Source of the DNA: Cheilinus undulatus
Taxonomy: Eukaryota; Chordata; Actinopteri; Labriformes; Labridae
NCBI RefSeq assembly: GCF_018320785.1
Contig: NC_054869.1
Span: 17,866,698-17,930,697, forward strand
Length of the DNA: 64,000 bases
Reading direction: 5' to 3'
How positions within the stretch are numbered: position 1 is the stretch's first letter; every line of letters starts with the position of its first letter. A model generated the notes under the pieces. The model searched no databases. It was given only the letters and a program-made list of their open reading frames with translations, and had not been told where the DNA came from. Made by a program: the position numbers and the translations under genes. This document shows, piece by piece, positions 12,701 through 22,446 of the stretch.

Positions 12701-15131
12701 TACTGCACTATACTACCTTATACTATACCATACAATATGTAATTAACAGCACTATACTATACTATACTACCCTATACCATACTATAATACCCTATACTAT
12801 ACTGTACTATATAAACTGTCCTGTTCTGTACTATTTATACTATACTAGACTAGACTAGACTTAATTACACAGTACAGTACTGCATATATATTACACTATG
12901 CTGCAATACAGTGTGAAACGTTTTATTTTGTACAGTACAGTACAACAAAATACAGTACTTTATTTTATTTTACTGTACTTTATGTGAATATTTCGTATGC
13001 TGGATTTTAAGTGATGTATTTTTATCATCCCTTTGATGGATTGATGCATACACATTGCTGCATACACACTGCCGCCTTCACAGAAGTATTGATAACATTT
13101 TTTTCAGAACAAATAAGTTTGAAATAAAAGGGAAGTCAGGGAAAGAACACACTGTGCCTGTACTGCATGCCACTGTGTGTAGCTTTATTTCCTTGGGTCC
13201 ACGTGCATGAGAGGTGCTTTCATAATTAAATTTCCCTTTCTAGATATCTTAAACTCACACTCTGCTTTACTTCTGTGTTCTGTAGGTAGAATGGGTGTTA
13301 TCTCTGACACACTGACTCACTCTCTGTCCTTTTCTTCTCTGTCCCTCTTTGTCCTTTTCAATTTTCCCCATGTGTCCTAAATCCATCACTCCTCGGCTGA
13401 CTCTTTTGTCCTCTTTTATTATTCCCTTGTCTCCTCATTCAATATTTCTAATCTACAACACGTTTTTAATCATCTCTTTAATTAATTTTCTAATGGGTGA
13501 ATTGTTTTTATCCCTGAACATTTGTTCTCCGATCATGCCCTGACATTCATTTCCTCTATAAACACACATCAACCTTTATTGATTTTCCATCATGACTATC
13601 AACTCAACACAAAAATCACACTTGTTGCATACCTCTTTTCCTCTTCACTCCGTCTGTCTTCCTCCCTTCCTCTTGGTTTTTCCTAACCTACCCTGGCAGC
13701 ACCTCTTGCCACACCCTCCTGTGAGGGTCTTCTGCTGCAGGATAACGCTGTGTCTGCTGAGATTCGTGCTCTGCTCTCGTCCTATTACAACGACAGGTGA
13801 AGTAACAGGTGTAGGGCTTTATATAGAATATTTTTGTTGAAGTTTTCAGAATTAAGCAGTCTTATCAAGCCGACGGTGAGGAGATTCTGCAAGACATTGC
13901 AGGACTGTTTTTTCATTCTATGTTATCCTCATTCAGTACAATTTATTCCTTAAGGACTGTTCAAAAATGTTTGAGTTTGTAAATAAATGAAGGAAATGTA
14001 CAAAGAAAGTGGGGCTTTCTGCCTACCTCTTATCTGCCTTCATTTTTTTAAAAGCCCAGTTGCAGAGTTCAAAGTAACTTTAAAATTAACCCCAATATCC
14101 ACTGCAATCCTAAATTATATTTACATTGAGATCAAATGTTCCTTATTTTTTTCCCTTAAGTTACACTCATCTCTACTACAAAAAACTCCAGGAATCAAGA
14201 TAAAAAAACTCCTTCAAGTCATGACTAAAATTCCAAGCCATGTTATAGAAAGTAAGAACTTACATGAAAAAAAATATATAAATAAATTTATGATGAAGCA
14301 TGAATTGTAATCAAGTGAAATGTGGTTGAAGTTTCCATTTGTGAGTAAGAAAGAAAGGTTGAAGGCCAGTATCACACAGCAGTTTATTGATGGCTGTGCT
14401 GCTTCTCTCCTGCAGTTATTGAGTCATCTGATGACCTCAGCAGCACCGTCTCAGACATCCTGGCTCGGAGGATGCAGGAGCTGGAGCTCCGCAGCCAGCT
14501 AGGCACCTCCCCCACCTGGATGTCTGTGTTTGAGGAGAGCAACACCAAGAGCGCTAGCCGCCACCGTCCCTGTACCTCTCGCCCCTCTGGATACAGCCCC
14601 TGTTCCCCTCATCGACTGCCCCGCAGCCCCGTCAGTCCCCACCGCTGCCCACAGCTGACTCTGCTGTCCTCAGATGCAAGCCTGACCTCGGACAGCGACA
14701 GCCACTGCAGCACCAGCCCCTGCTCCCAGCACCACGGCTGGCCTGAGCAAACCTCCAACTACCCTCTCCTGTCGTCTTCCCCCTCCCGTCTGAGGCCTCG
14801 CACACTGTCCCTGGACGCTAAGCTCAGCACCCTGCGAGGGAGGGGGTATGGAGGAGGTGGGGCCTTCCAGTGCCCGTGCCAGCCTCCTGCCTCATCGCTG
14901 CTTACCCCGCTCCCCATCTCCTCTCGTTCGCCTCGGTCACCACGCAGCACGCAGACCACGCTCTCCTGCTCCAGCTCCACTTCCAGCAACAGCTCCAGTA
15001 ACAGCGAGGGCAGTCACAGCCCTGAATCCTCAGAAGGAGCCCCTTTCTCTAGGCCGTCTCCAGCTCGACGCAGCCTCAGATCCCTCAGGGCCAGACTTGA
15101 TCCTCGTAACTGGCTCCAGAGTCAGGTGTGA
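780..15131 (+). CDS. rtkn: Rhotekin (5' end off window), ten coding exons
   Basis: Rho-GTP-binding scaffold acting at septin and actin structures (family knowledge). Exons by splice sites: 780-1041, 1606-1659, 4921-5038, 5146-5370, 7991-8085, 8619-8725, 8907-9038, 9981-10146, 10284-10388, 14416-15131. They sum to 1980 nt, giving 659 residues in one open frame ending in TGA. Residues 1-65 are the HR1/REM Rho-binding coiled coil (KKIDHEIRMRDGACKLLAAC). The anillin-like region follows (DLRIPLMWKDTEYFKNKG). Residues ~287-395 are a PH domain (GWTKVYAVLKGTSLFCY to FWQHFYDMSQWKQCC). The last exon codes a Ser/Pro/Arg-rich tail of ~238 residues. The C-terminus WLQSQV matches human RTKN (WLQSPV), which separates it from RTKN2, and is an S-X-V PDZ ligand. 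The in-window protein alone is longer than full human RTKN (~563 aa), mostly through this tail. The first intron is GC-AG. The start codon is upstream of the window. Confidence 0.95.
1042..1605 (+). other. rtkn intron with non-canonical GC-AG borders
   Basis: The exon ends in ATATCAG at 1041 and the intron begins GCAAGT. The acceptor is TTACAG at 1600-1605. Joining G at 1041 to AT at 1606 makes the Asp of the conserved ISDLRIPLMWKD segment, so the donor must be GC and cannot shift to a GT. Apart from the C at +2, the donor is the perfect consensus AG|GCAAGT, as expected for GC-AG introns. Reading through it gives Gly-Lys-Cys-Asn and then a stop. Confidence 0.88.
1660..4920 (+). other. rtkn intron, no gene seen
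   Basis: AT-rich intron of about 3.3 kb between the GT donor at 1660 and the AG acceptor ending at 4920. It holds a short GA-rich microsatellite at about 3827-3852. I recognise no transposon ends or RNA gene in it. Confidence 0.6.
5741..7152. mobile_element. Non-autonomous hAT-type DNA transposon with 8-bp target duplication
   Basis: The direct repeat ATTGTCAT occurs at 5733-5740 and again at 7153-7160. Between them the ends are inverted: CAAGGCTTGACAT on the left, and TAGGGCTTGACAT when the right end is read in reverse. Just inside both ends are related stretches with GCCAACTAGCC or CACTAGCCACCGTGGC. An 8-bp duplication plus short terminal inverted repeats fits the hAT superfamily. No transposase is recognisable in the 1412 bp, so it would have needed an outside enzyme. 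It lies in the rtkn intron between the exons ending at 5370 and starting at 7991. Confidence 0.82.
10540..12910. repeat. TACTA pentanucleotide array (~2.4 kb) in the rtkn intron before the last exon
   Basis: The stretch is built almost only of TACTA units (ATAGT-type on the other strand), with point variants such as TACCA, TACTG and TAAAC. The purest runs are near 11580-11630 and 12150-12240. Both edges decay into degenerate AATACA or TACAGT units. It spans most of the first half of the intron 10389-14415. Long open frames inside it (Tyr-Thr-Ile-Leu-Tyr repeats) come from the pentamer and the near absence of stops; they are not genes. Confidence 0.95.
12911..14415 (+). other. Rest of the last rtkn intron
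   Basis: Pyrimidine-rich and AT-rich sequence after the TACTA array. It contains the candidate 56-nt exon described separately at 13741-13796, and ends at the acceptor CTCCTGCAG (AG at 14414-14415). Nothing else is recognised. Confidence 0.55.
13741..13796 (+). other. Candidate alternative or poison exon in rtkn
   Basis: A strong acceptor (TCTTCTGCTGCAG) precedes 56 nt that are followed by a good donor (ACAG|GTGAAG). One frame is open and protein-like (SAEIRALLSSYYNDR), but the frame set by the upstream exon (phase 1) gives GGA TAA, a stop at once. Inclusion would therefore truncate rhotekin just after the PH domain. It may be a poison exon, a cryptic site pair, or chance. Confidence 0.3.
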
Positions 15132-15622
15132 ACTCTTCTAGCCTGACCAGACATTTAACTCTGGCCTAAGGGCAACAGTGCTCATTAAAAGCATGGTTTA
15201 ACTGGCTTAACACATATGAACCCACCTCAGGCTATCATGCACAGCCCTGAGGAGGATAAGCTGCCTCTAACTTGCCTCCTGCTTGAGGTTAGATTATGGA
15301 AGACCCTCCTGGGGGCTAACTGGAATACTCTTCTAACATAATAGACAGGTGACAATCAATGCAGGAGACACTTTTTGAAGATGGTCCAAAACTAACTGGG
15401 AGGTACTCTGTACGCCTTGAAAACACTGGCCATGCTGCTGTGGAGAAAGTAATGCTAAGAGTTAAGGTTTTCCTCTAATAAACTGTCTGACTCTGGTTCT
15501 GAGACTATAAACGGCTTATCTTGTCTCCGGCATCAGCCATCCTGGCCAATGAAAAAATGTCAAGGTCATCTCTATTAATGCACTAGCAGTGTTTTGACTG
15601 GTTGTTTCTGATCTGTTTTATG

Positions 15623-15628
15623 AATAAA
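15623..15628 (+). terminator. Candidate rtkn polyadenylation signal
   Basis: AATAAA lies 492 nt after the rtkn stop, inside a plausible 3' UTR. Further AATAAA copies occur near 16082 and 16584, so the true 3' end could be later. Confidence 0.5.
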
Positions 15629-15631
15629 GGT

Positions 15632-17411
15632 TTGCCGTGTTTATGCTATGAATGCCGGTGAGCATGTGACTAGACAAACATAATATTATTAATAATAAGT
15701 CAAAGGAAATGTTAAAACTGTCCAGTGTGGAAGGGAAGTGTCGATGTTTGTTGCCTGTACTGTGATCTACTTCAGTGTACGTTTCTAATAATTCTTATAA
15801 CAGATCATCTTTATGGTTTTCCTCAGATTACTATGCACACTTTTTGGGTTTTTCTTTGCATGATTTGACTTAAAGTTAAACTGTTGAACTACTTGAGATC
15901 ATTTCAGCAATGAATCTGGTGAAAGCTTCACTTTATGCAAGTGCTCATACATACTGTACTGGTTATTACTGTGATCTTTTCTGGGAGAAAGTCTGCGCTC
16001 TGGTCTTAATCTTTACACAGTTATCTGCAGATTATGAAACGGCTCCTGTCAGACTTGGGTAATAGGTTTTTATAGTAATAGAATAAACCCTAGAATGAAG
16101 TTAAAGGAAATGTTACTATTACAGAGAAAGCCATACATATAACTCTGATATACTGCAGCATTATGGAATTAAAACAAGGGTTTTTAATGGATCAGAGTTA
16201 TCCAATAGTAAGTGCAATCTTGGCATTTCTCTAAAAAGCTATAGTCTATTACACTCTGGTCAATCATTAATTATGATTATCAAAAGTAAAAAAGGTTGAT
16301 TTACACTGCCATTAGTTGTTCTATTCTTATGTAGAAAAACCTAAAATTAGTTGATTTTAACCATCTAAGAAAACCATCTTTGTTCAAACAAATCTTTTAG
16401 GATTCCGTATCCTTTTAGGGACAGTAATTCCTCCTCTCTGTCTTTTCGTTTACAGTGGATTTTATTTTGGTAACACTTTCCCTCCTTGGGGCTCTTAGAA
16501 CTGATGCAAACATTTTTACTAAGAAATAAGCCTGTCAAATATTTGAACATTTGTTACTGTAAATTAATTTTTATAAGTTAACAAATAAACCTCCTCTTTA
16601 TGTTTTTTGTTATATTATTGATTTTGTTCTAAATGCAGCTATATTGATACCACATGATGTGCAGGTCTTTAACTGTTACCCATAGATAACATTGAATGTT
16701 ATAACCTTTGAAAGAGCCTTCCCGTGTTTTAGCAGGCTTTGTGTTCTGCATGTGCGCTGCCCAAGATGGCAAACACAAATTGAGAAATGTGGAAATCTCA
16801 TGTTAAAATAATATAACATTAATTATAATAAATGTTTTATCAATTAAAAGATGACTCTTTCTTTATATGCTCAAGTTTCTCCATCAGTCTCTTCCTAATA
16901 AGATCATTGATTCTAGTACAGGGGTCACCAGCCTTTTCCAACCAATGATCCCCTATGACAGAAGTCATCAACTACATCAGTACATGGGCCAACTTTTTTC
17001 TTAGCAGATTCTAAATCTATCAGTATAATTAAAGGGAAAAAATTAAACACATTATCCTAGGATTTGCTTTTTACTCATCTTATTCTTCAAATTTAAGAAT
17101 TTCTGCAAGTGATGAATGCATTAAAACCCCCTTTATAAACGATAAGTCACATTAACATTTATAACTTATGCAACCTCATTCAAAATAAACTCATGAAAAG
17201 ATGTAACTTTAAAAGAGACTCACATATAACTGGAGCAATGTATTTAAGTGCGGTATAAACCACATTTTCAACAGTCTGATTACTCATAGCAGAAACTAAA
17301 GGAGTGAAATAAACTCCATTAAATGGAATCAACATCTAATATTTAAGATCTGCTTGAAATGTCTCAATGATCTACCAGTAGATCACACCTCCTCTAACAC
17401 ATTAACTCATC
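15632..17411. other. Intergenic stretch after rtkn
   Basis: AT-rich sequence with no convincing exon. A stretch starting near 16919 (CAGGGGTCACCAGCC) resembles the outer end of fish hAT-type elements, but I could not pair it with a second end. Part of the left side may be rtkn 3' UTR. Confidence 0.45.
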
Positions 17412-17413
17412 TA

Positions 17414-17870
17414 CAGGTGCTTCTCAAAAATTAGATCATCATGAAAGCTTTTTTTTTTAATTCAAGAAGCAAAACTTCTATATCCTAGATTCATACAAAG
17501 TGAAACATTTCAAGACTTTTTATTTTTTGTTAATTTTGATGATTATGGCTTATGTTTCACACAAATAAAAAAATCCACTATCTCAAAATTTTACAATAAC
17601 TCAAATAAACAGTCAAAAAATAATTTATAATACAGAAATGTTGAACTTCTGGAAAATAATGTTCATTTATACACAGTACTCAGTTGGAGCTCCTTTCGCA
17701 CAAATTACTGCATCTATGTGACGTGGCATGGAGCCAATCAGTCTGTGGCACTGCTGGGGTGTTATGAAGCCCAAGTTGCTCTGATAGTAGCCTTCAGCTC
17801 GTCTGTATTGTTGAGTCTGGTGTCTCTCATCTTCCTCTTCACATTTCCCCAGAGTCACTATAGAACGGAC
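17414..17870 (-). mobile_element. Truncated Tc1/mariner-type element, C-terminal remnant
   Basis: On the - strand a frame ends in QQCHRLIGSMPRHIDAV, which resembles the C-terminus of fish Tc1-like transposases (RLIGSMPRR... type). It is followed by about 250 bp of AT-rich sequence and an end reading CAGGTGCTTCTCAAAAATTA on the + strand, placed right after TA at 17412-17413. The 5' part and the other terminal repeat are missing. The family assignment is tentative. Confidence 0.5.
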
Positions 17871-19301
17871 TTGTCACAAACCTTTATTTGCAAATCTGGA
17901 GTTACTTGCGCATGCAGCTGGCAGGATTTTAATCAAGGAAAGAGTTTACAATACCCCTCTATCTCATCTCTGCGCTGTCACTTAAAGAATTGATTTAAAA
18001 ATCTCTTCACTCATTTAAAAAGCCTAATTGAAATAACTGAGCCCCCTCATTCATCACTGACTGCCTTAAATTATTACATCCCAAATCAATCTGGGAGCTC
18101 TTCCACCACCTCTCTTTTAAAAGTTCAAAAAGTGCTGCACAAGAACTCTTGTGAGGTGGCTTTTAGTTTTTATGGTGCTACACAATGAGAAAGCCTCCCT
18201 CTTGACCAAAGAACAGAAAACATGCATGGACTTTTGTGAGGTTGTTTTTTAAATTAATTTGTTTTTTAAATAATATCCTAGTGAGTGTGTTTAAAATTAG
18301 ATTATTTTTTAATTTCTTTTCATTCATGCTTTCCACACTGTAATTCCAATTAAAAACATTGGAACTTTTTTAATAATCTTGTTGTATTAAACATTTGGGC
18401 TACATTTTGTATAGAAACGTGTATATAAATGATGTTATTATATTCATATCTTACTTAAACTTTTTAGCATATTACATAAGAAGGCTAGACCCTCCACTAT
18501 ATTTATAAACTGTAGGCCACACTAGTTAGCCCAAGGATATATTCATACTTTTCCATCAATAACATATTCTCCTGCAGCCGCAGAATTGACTGAGATCAGT
18601 AAAGTACTCTGAACTTTGAGCATATAATGGATCGCATTTCTATACGCTCTCTCCCTGCAGCGGTAAATCCCACAGGAGATCCCACCTTATTTAACAACTG
18701 AAGAAATGCTTCAGCTTCACATTGAGGCTGCAGTAAAGCGTGAAGAAAAGCAGGTAGAACAGAGGCTTTATTGTCAATGTTTCCATAGCAAAGCCTTAAA
18801 TTTGTCAAATAAGTACAAAGCACTGTTACAAACACAGGAGGTAGTCGACACTGAGTCTTCACTGAGCATTGTAAAATGCATAGAGAGATACTATGGCCAT
18901 TAGGACTTTAGCTCCCTGCTTTCTGTTTGCAGTGCAGAGTTGTTCAATTATTGTGCTATAATAACTTCATAACTGCTCAGAGTATAAAAACATACATATA
19001 ATCATATTTAATGCAACATATACATATCCATCATTGTAGAACAGAATTACACTCATAAATACTTTATACTATATGCTTCATATGATGCTGATATCATTGA
19101 CTTATGTAACCCAATAGTGGCATTTTTCGACAAAGTTTGGCAATTATGTGTTTCCTGTTGGATTACGTAAGTGAATGAACAATGTTACAACGAGTTACAG
19201 ATAAATAAGGGTCCCCATTCCTCACCCTCGTCCAAGTCCTCCATATTTAAACATTTTTGTGTGCACTTGTGCTTACTCCAGCGCCACCATCTCTTCTCTC
19301 A
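17871..19301. other. Convergent intergenic stretch between rtkn and mblac2
   Basis: No exon is recognised. The right part (about 18750-19301) is probably mblac2 3' UTR, because an AATAAA on the - strand occurs at 18767-18772. Confidence 0.5.
18767..18772 (-). terminator. Candidate mblac2 polyadenylation signal
   Basis: AATAAA on the - strand (TTTATT on +), about 530 nt past the mblac2 stop codon. Confidence 0.45.
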
Positions 19302-21732
19302 TTAGCAGCCACTCCGTGGGTTACAAACCCGCAGAGCCACCCCGGCCAGAGTGCTCCAGGCAAACGTGGAGACCTTTGCAGGGCACGTGCCAGCTCTGCT
19401 GATATATGTGGTCGCGATCCTGTTCAGCCGCTTTGCACCAAACGTGTTGTAGTGACCTGGGAGGACTTGGTCAACCTGTAAAAATGAATGTGACAGTTGT
19501 TAAACATGTAGAGCAACGTTTGGTACATGCTCCATGAATGAATAAATGATAAGCAGTGGCACACTTAACAGTCTTTTCTCTGGATACCATTCTGTATGTA
19601 GCACAGCATGGTGCATAGGTCTGATCTAAGGATGAATGTGGCATAAAGCTTAGACAATAATTCTGACAAATTGTTTCATTTTGAAATTCCTTGCTAAATG
19701 AAATGCACTTAAGTTGGAAGATTATTACCTCCTAGCACCAGCACAGCTACACCTGCTTCATAATGTACACATACCATAAAATTCAAGACTGTCCAAAGCA
19801 ACATCAAGTATCTATTTTATAGTTTAAAATCTTATTTTTTTGATCACATGAATTAATATTTTGTGCCTCTTCTAAACTAATCCAAAATTGTTGAATTAGG
19901 ATTTAATTAGGCCTATTATGGAGTGTCTGAGTGTTACCTGCTCGCTGTCCACCAGCCCCACCAGCCGCTCACAGCTGCTGATGTAGTCACTGACCCGGCT
20001 GTAGGGCAGCCAGTCAATCATGGCGCCATCATACACCACATCCCCACTGAAAAGCAGCTTGTTGTCGCGATCGTGGAGGCAGATGCTGCCCCGAGAGTGA
20101 CCGGGCATGTGGAGCACCATCAGCTGTCTGTCCCCAAGGTTAATTACATCGCCTGCATATAAAATAAAAAAACATATTATTACATTTTCAAAATTATTCA
20201 CTTTTTTAGACACAATCAAACTGATCAAGTCCTAATGCAAACCACTCTACGAGTGACCCTTCCCTTCCTTTAAATTGGCTGTCATAAATCAAGCCAGGGT
20301 AATAATTTTCCAAATGTCACTTCATATTACCATGTTGTGCAGAGTCACGAACTTTCAGTGTATAATTGATTTGGTCCAGACTGGATTTCAGTTTGACAGG
20401 AGGGTGATACACTGTGCAATGAGATATTCCATCTGCACTGCAGCAGTGTCTCTGACACAGCAGAGCAACTCAGTGTATTGACCAACGTTGCAGAAATTAC
20501 ACAGCAAGAATACTAAAGCTGGGAGAAGATCAAATTTCTGATAGCCTTCTTCTTTGTAACATCATGATGTGCTTTTAATATGAAATCAACTTAAAATAAT
20601 CTAAAGTTTGTATGGGTAATTTAATGGGTAATTTCATTCAGTGATTGATCAGGTGTGTATTTACTATCAACACAGTGAGTGATGGCCAAATCAGTGCTGA
20701 GGTTTAGCTCTCCATGGGATGTTTCCTTTAAAATGACTTGTTTCTGCAGTCTTCTCTACACTTAAACTTGAGTTTATTAAAATTCCTGTAAAGCTTTAAA
20801 AGGAGTTGCTCTGCAGCCAGAGAGAAAGAGCAAAGTACAGCCAACACACAAAGACTTGCTGAGAATCTATTGTTTGACAAACACAGTTTAGCTCAGGGTG
20901 GGACTTCCCACTTGGTCTGTCTCTGTACTCTCTGCTCAGGCTATCTCATGTTATGTAATTAGACAATTATACCAATCCAAGCTCTACATGTCATTCTCTT
21001 TGACCCCTCACGTGCTATGTGGATCTATGTGTGTTGGCTGTGTATGTGTGCTTTCATTGAACGACTCATGTCTAATCTCCTAAAAAATTCATTGTGTGCT
21101 GAAACCTCCTGTGGGGATACAAAGGACTCCGTATGGAGCATGTGCAAACTACTGAGTATGCGCACCTATCAAATATCATGTATTGGCATCGACCATCATG
21201 CCTAATGCATGAAGACCTCTCGACCTGCCCTTTGATAGCAGATCCACGTCACTATAATAAATATCTGCACGTGCTGCGTCTCCTACCTACCCTCCTGCAG
21301 GATGTGAGTGGGCTGCACAGCTTTCACTTTGTAGTGTCTGGCCCTCCATCCTGGACTGGGAGCCTCGGCTATCTCCCTGTCGCTGAGCCATGTGACCGTC
21401 TCGAAGTTGTCTCCGTTGGCCAAAGCATCGACCTCTGCGCTGTGGACGCCCACCTGTTGGAACTGATGCAGACCACCCGAATGGTCGAAGTGGGCGTGGG
21501 TGGCGATGGCCAGCAGCGGGTTCTTCCTCTGCGGGTCTTTGCCGAGCAGCCCCTTCGAGTCGATGTAGTCAGGTAAGCTCCTCAAGCCCAGCCCGGTGTC
21601 TATGACTACGTCCTGGTGCGAGCCTCGAAGCAACCAGATGTTGGCCCGGTTGTCTGACTGGTAAAATCGCTCCTGGATCCAGAAGAGTCCGTCTCCGAGC
21701 GATTTGTGGGCGTACCAGTCGGCTGCAGACAT
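19302..21732 (-). CDS. mblac2: Metallo-beta-lactamase domain-containing protein 2, complete, three exons
   Basis: Vertebrate MBLAC2 has acyl-CoA (palmitoyl-CoA) hydrolase activity (family knowledge). Exons on the - strand: 21732-21291, 20152-19938, 19475-19302. They total 831 nt, coding 276 aa; human is ~279. All junctions are GT-AG and rejoin conserved protein ([28 protein letters not shown]). The metal site of the fold is intact: THAHFDH at 78-84 (His79, His81, Asp83, His84), His166 in MPGHSRGS, Asp185 in SGDVVYDG and His227 in PGHYN. The start [15 protein letters not shown] aligns with the human N-terminus. The frame stays open for 58 more codons upstream, but that part is not conserved in character. 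It is divergent from polr3g and convergent with rtkn. Confidence 0.96.
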
Positions 21733-22446
21733 CCCAGTTCGCGCACTGGTCGAAGTAACCTGCTGCGGGGGTTGCACTGTCAGCTGATTTTTGCGGCGGA
21801 GAGATGTAACTAGCCTTCTTGCTAGAGGTGATATGTTTTCATTGGGGTAAATGTGATGGTGGCCACCGACACACCCTTGTTGGAAGGAAGAGCGCTCATT
21901 GGGCAAACAGAGAAGTGACGCTAGATTGAAGAGGCGATTCTATTGGCTTAAATTACCCAGGGCTTCTCATACGTCACATATGGGCGGGTCGAATTTAAAG
22001 CCACATTTTTACTGCTGAGTGTAGTATCACGCTCCACGCCGGTGTTAGCAAAGCTGTAGAAATATCAGTATTTTCTTTTAAATTTAGCGACAGCAGGAGC
22101 TATTTCACATGCCGAATAATAAATAAGTCTGGGTAGATGGTTTAAGTGATATCTAACCCAGAAAAGTCAACATGAAGACTTAGTAAAGGCTGAATGTCCT
22201 AAAATAGTGCTAAAATACACCGACTTATAGGATTTTTGCTCTCCATTTTTGGAGCACTGAACAAGCAAACAGTCTAAAATAGTGAGTATCAGAATTCAGT
22301 GTTTGAGTGTTGACCAGCGCTGCATATTATTGTAAGAGGCGATGAAAGCTGTAGTGTATGAAGTTGTAGAGGCTCCACGTGTTTGACAGTGGACTATACT
22401 GGACACATGTGGACTCTTGTGTTTCAGGTAGAGGAGGACAGCAGGC
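21733..22446. promoter_or_regulatory. Divergent promoter region shared by mblac2 and polr3g
   Basis: The ~710 bp between the two start codons holds an inverted CCAAT box (ATTGG, 21942-21946), an ACGTCA half-CRE (21971-21976) and a GC box (GGGCGG, 21982-21987). The polr3g coding exon starts at an acceptor (GTTTCAG, AG at 22426-22427), so an untranslated first exon of polr3g must lie within this interval. I could not choose its donor. Confidence 0.6.

Noticed and set aside
14759-14989. - strand 76-codon frame opposite the last rtkn exon
   Set aside because: Shadow of the GC-rich rtkn coding exon; that frame is supported by conserved protein and splice sites on the + strand.
780-15131. Calling the first gene rtkn2 rather than rtkn
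   Set aside because: The C-terminus WLQSQV and the DLRIPLMWKDTEYFKNKG and SLYHEM segments fit RTKN (rhotekin 1) closely.
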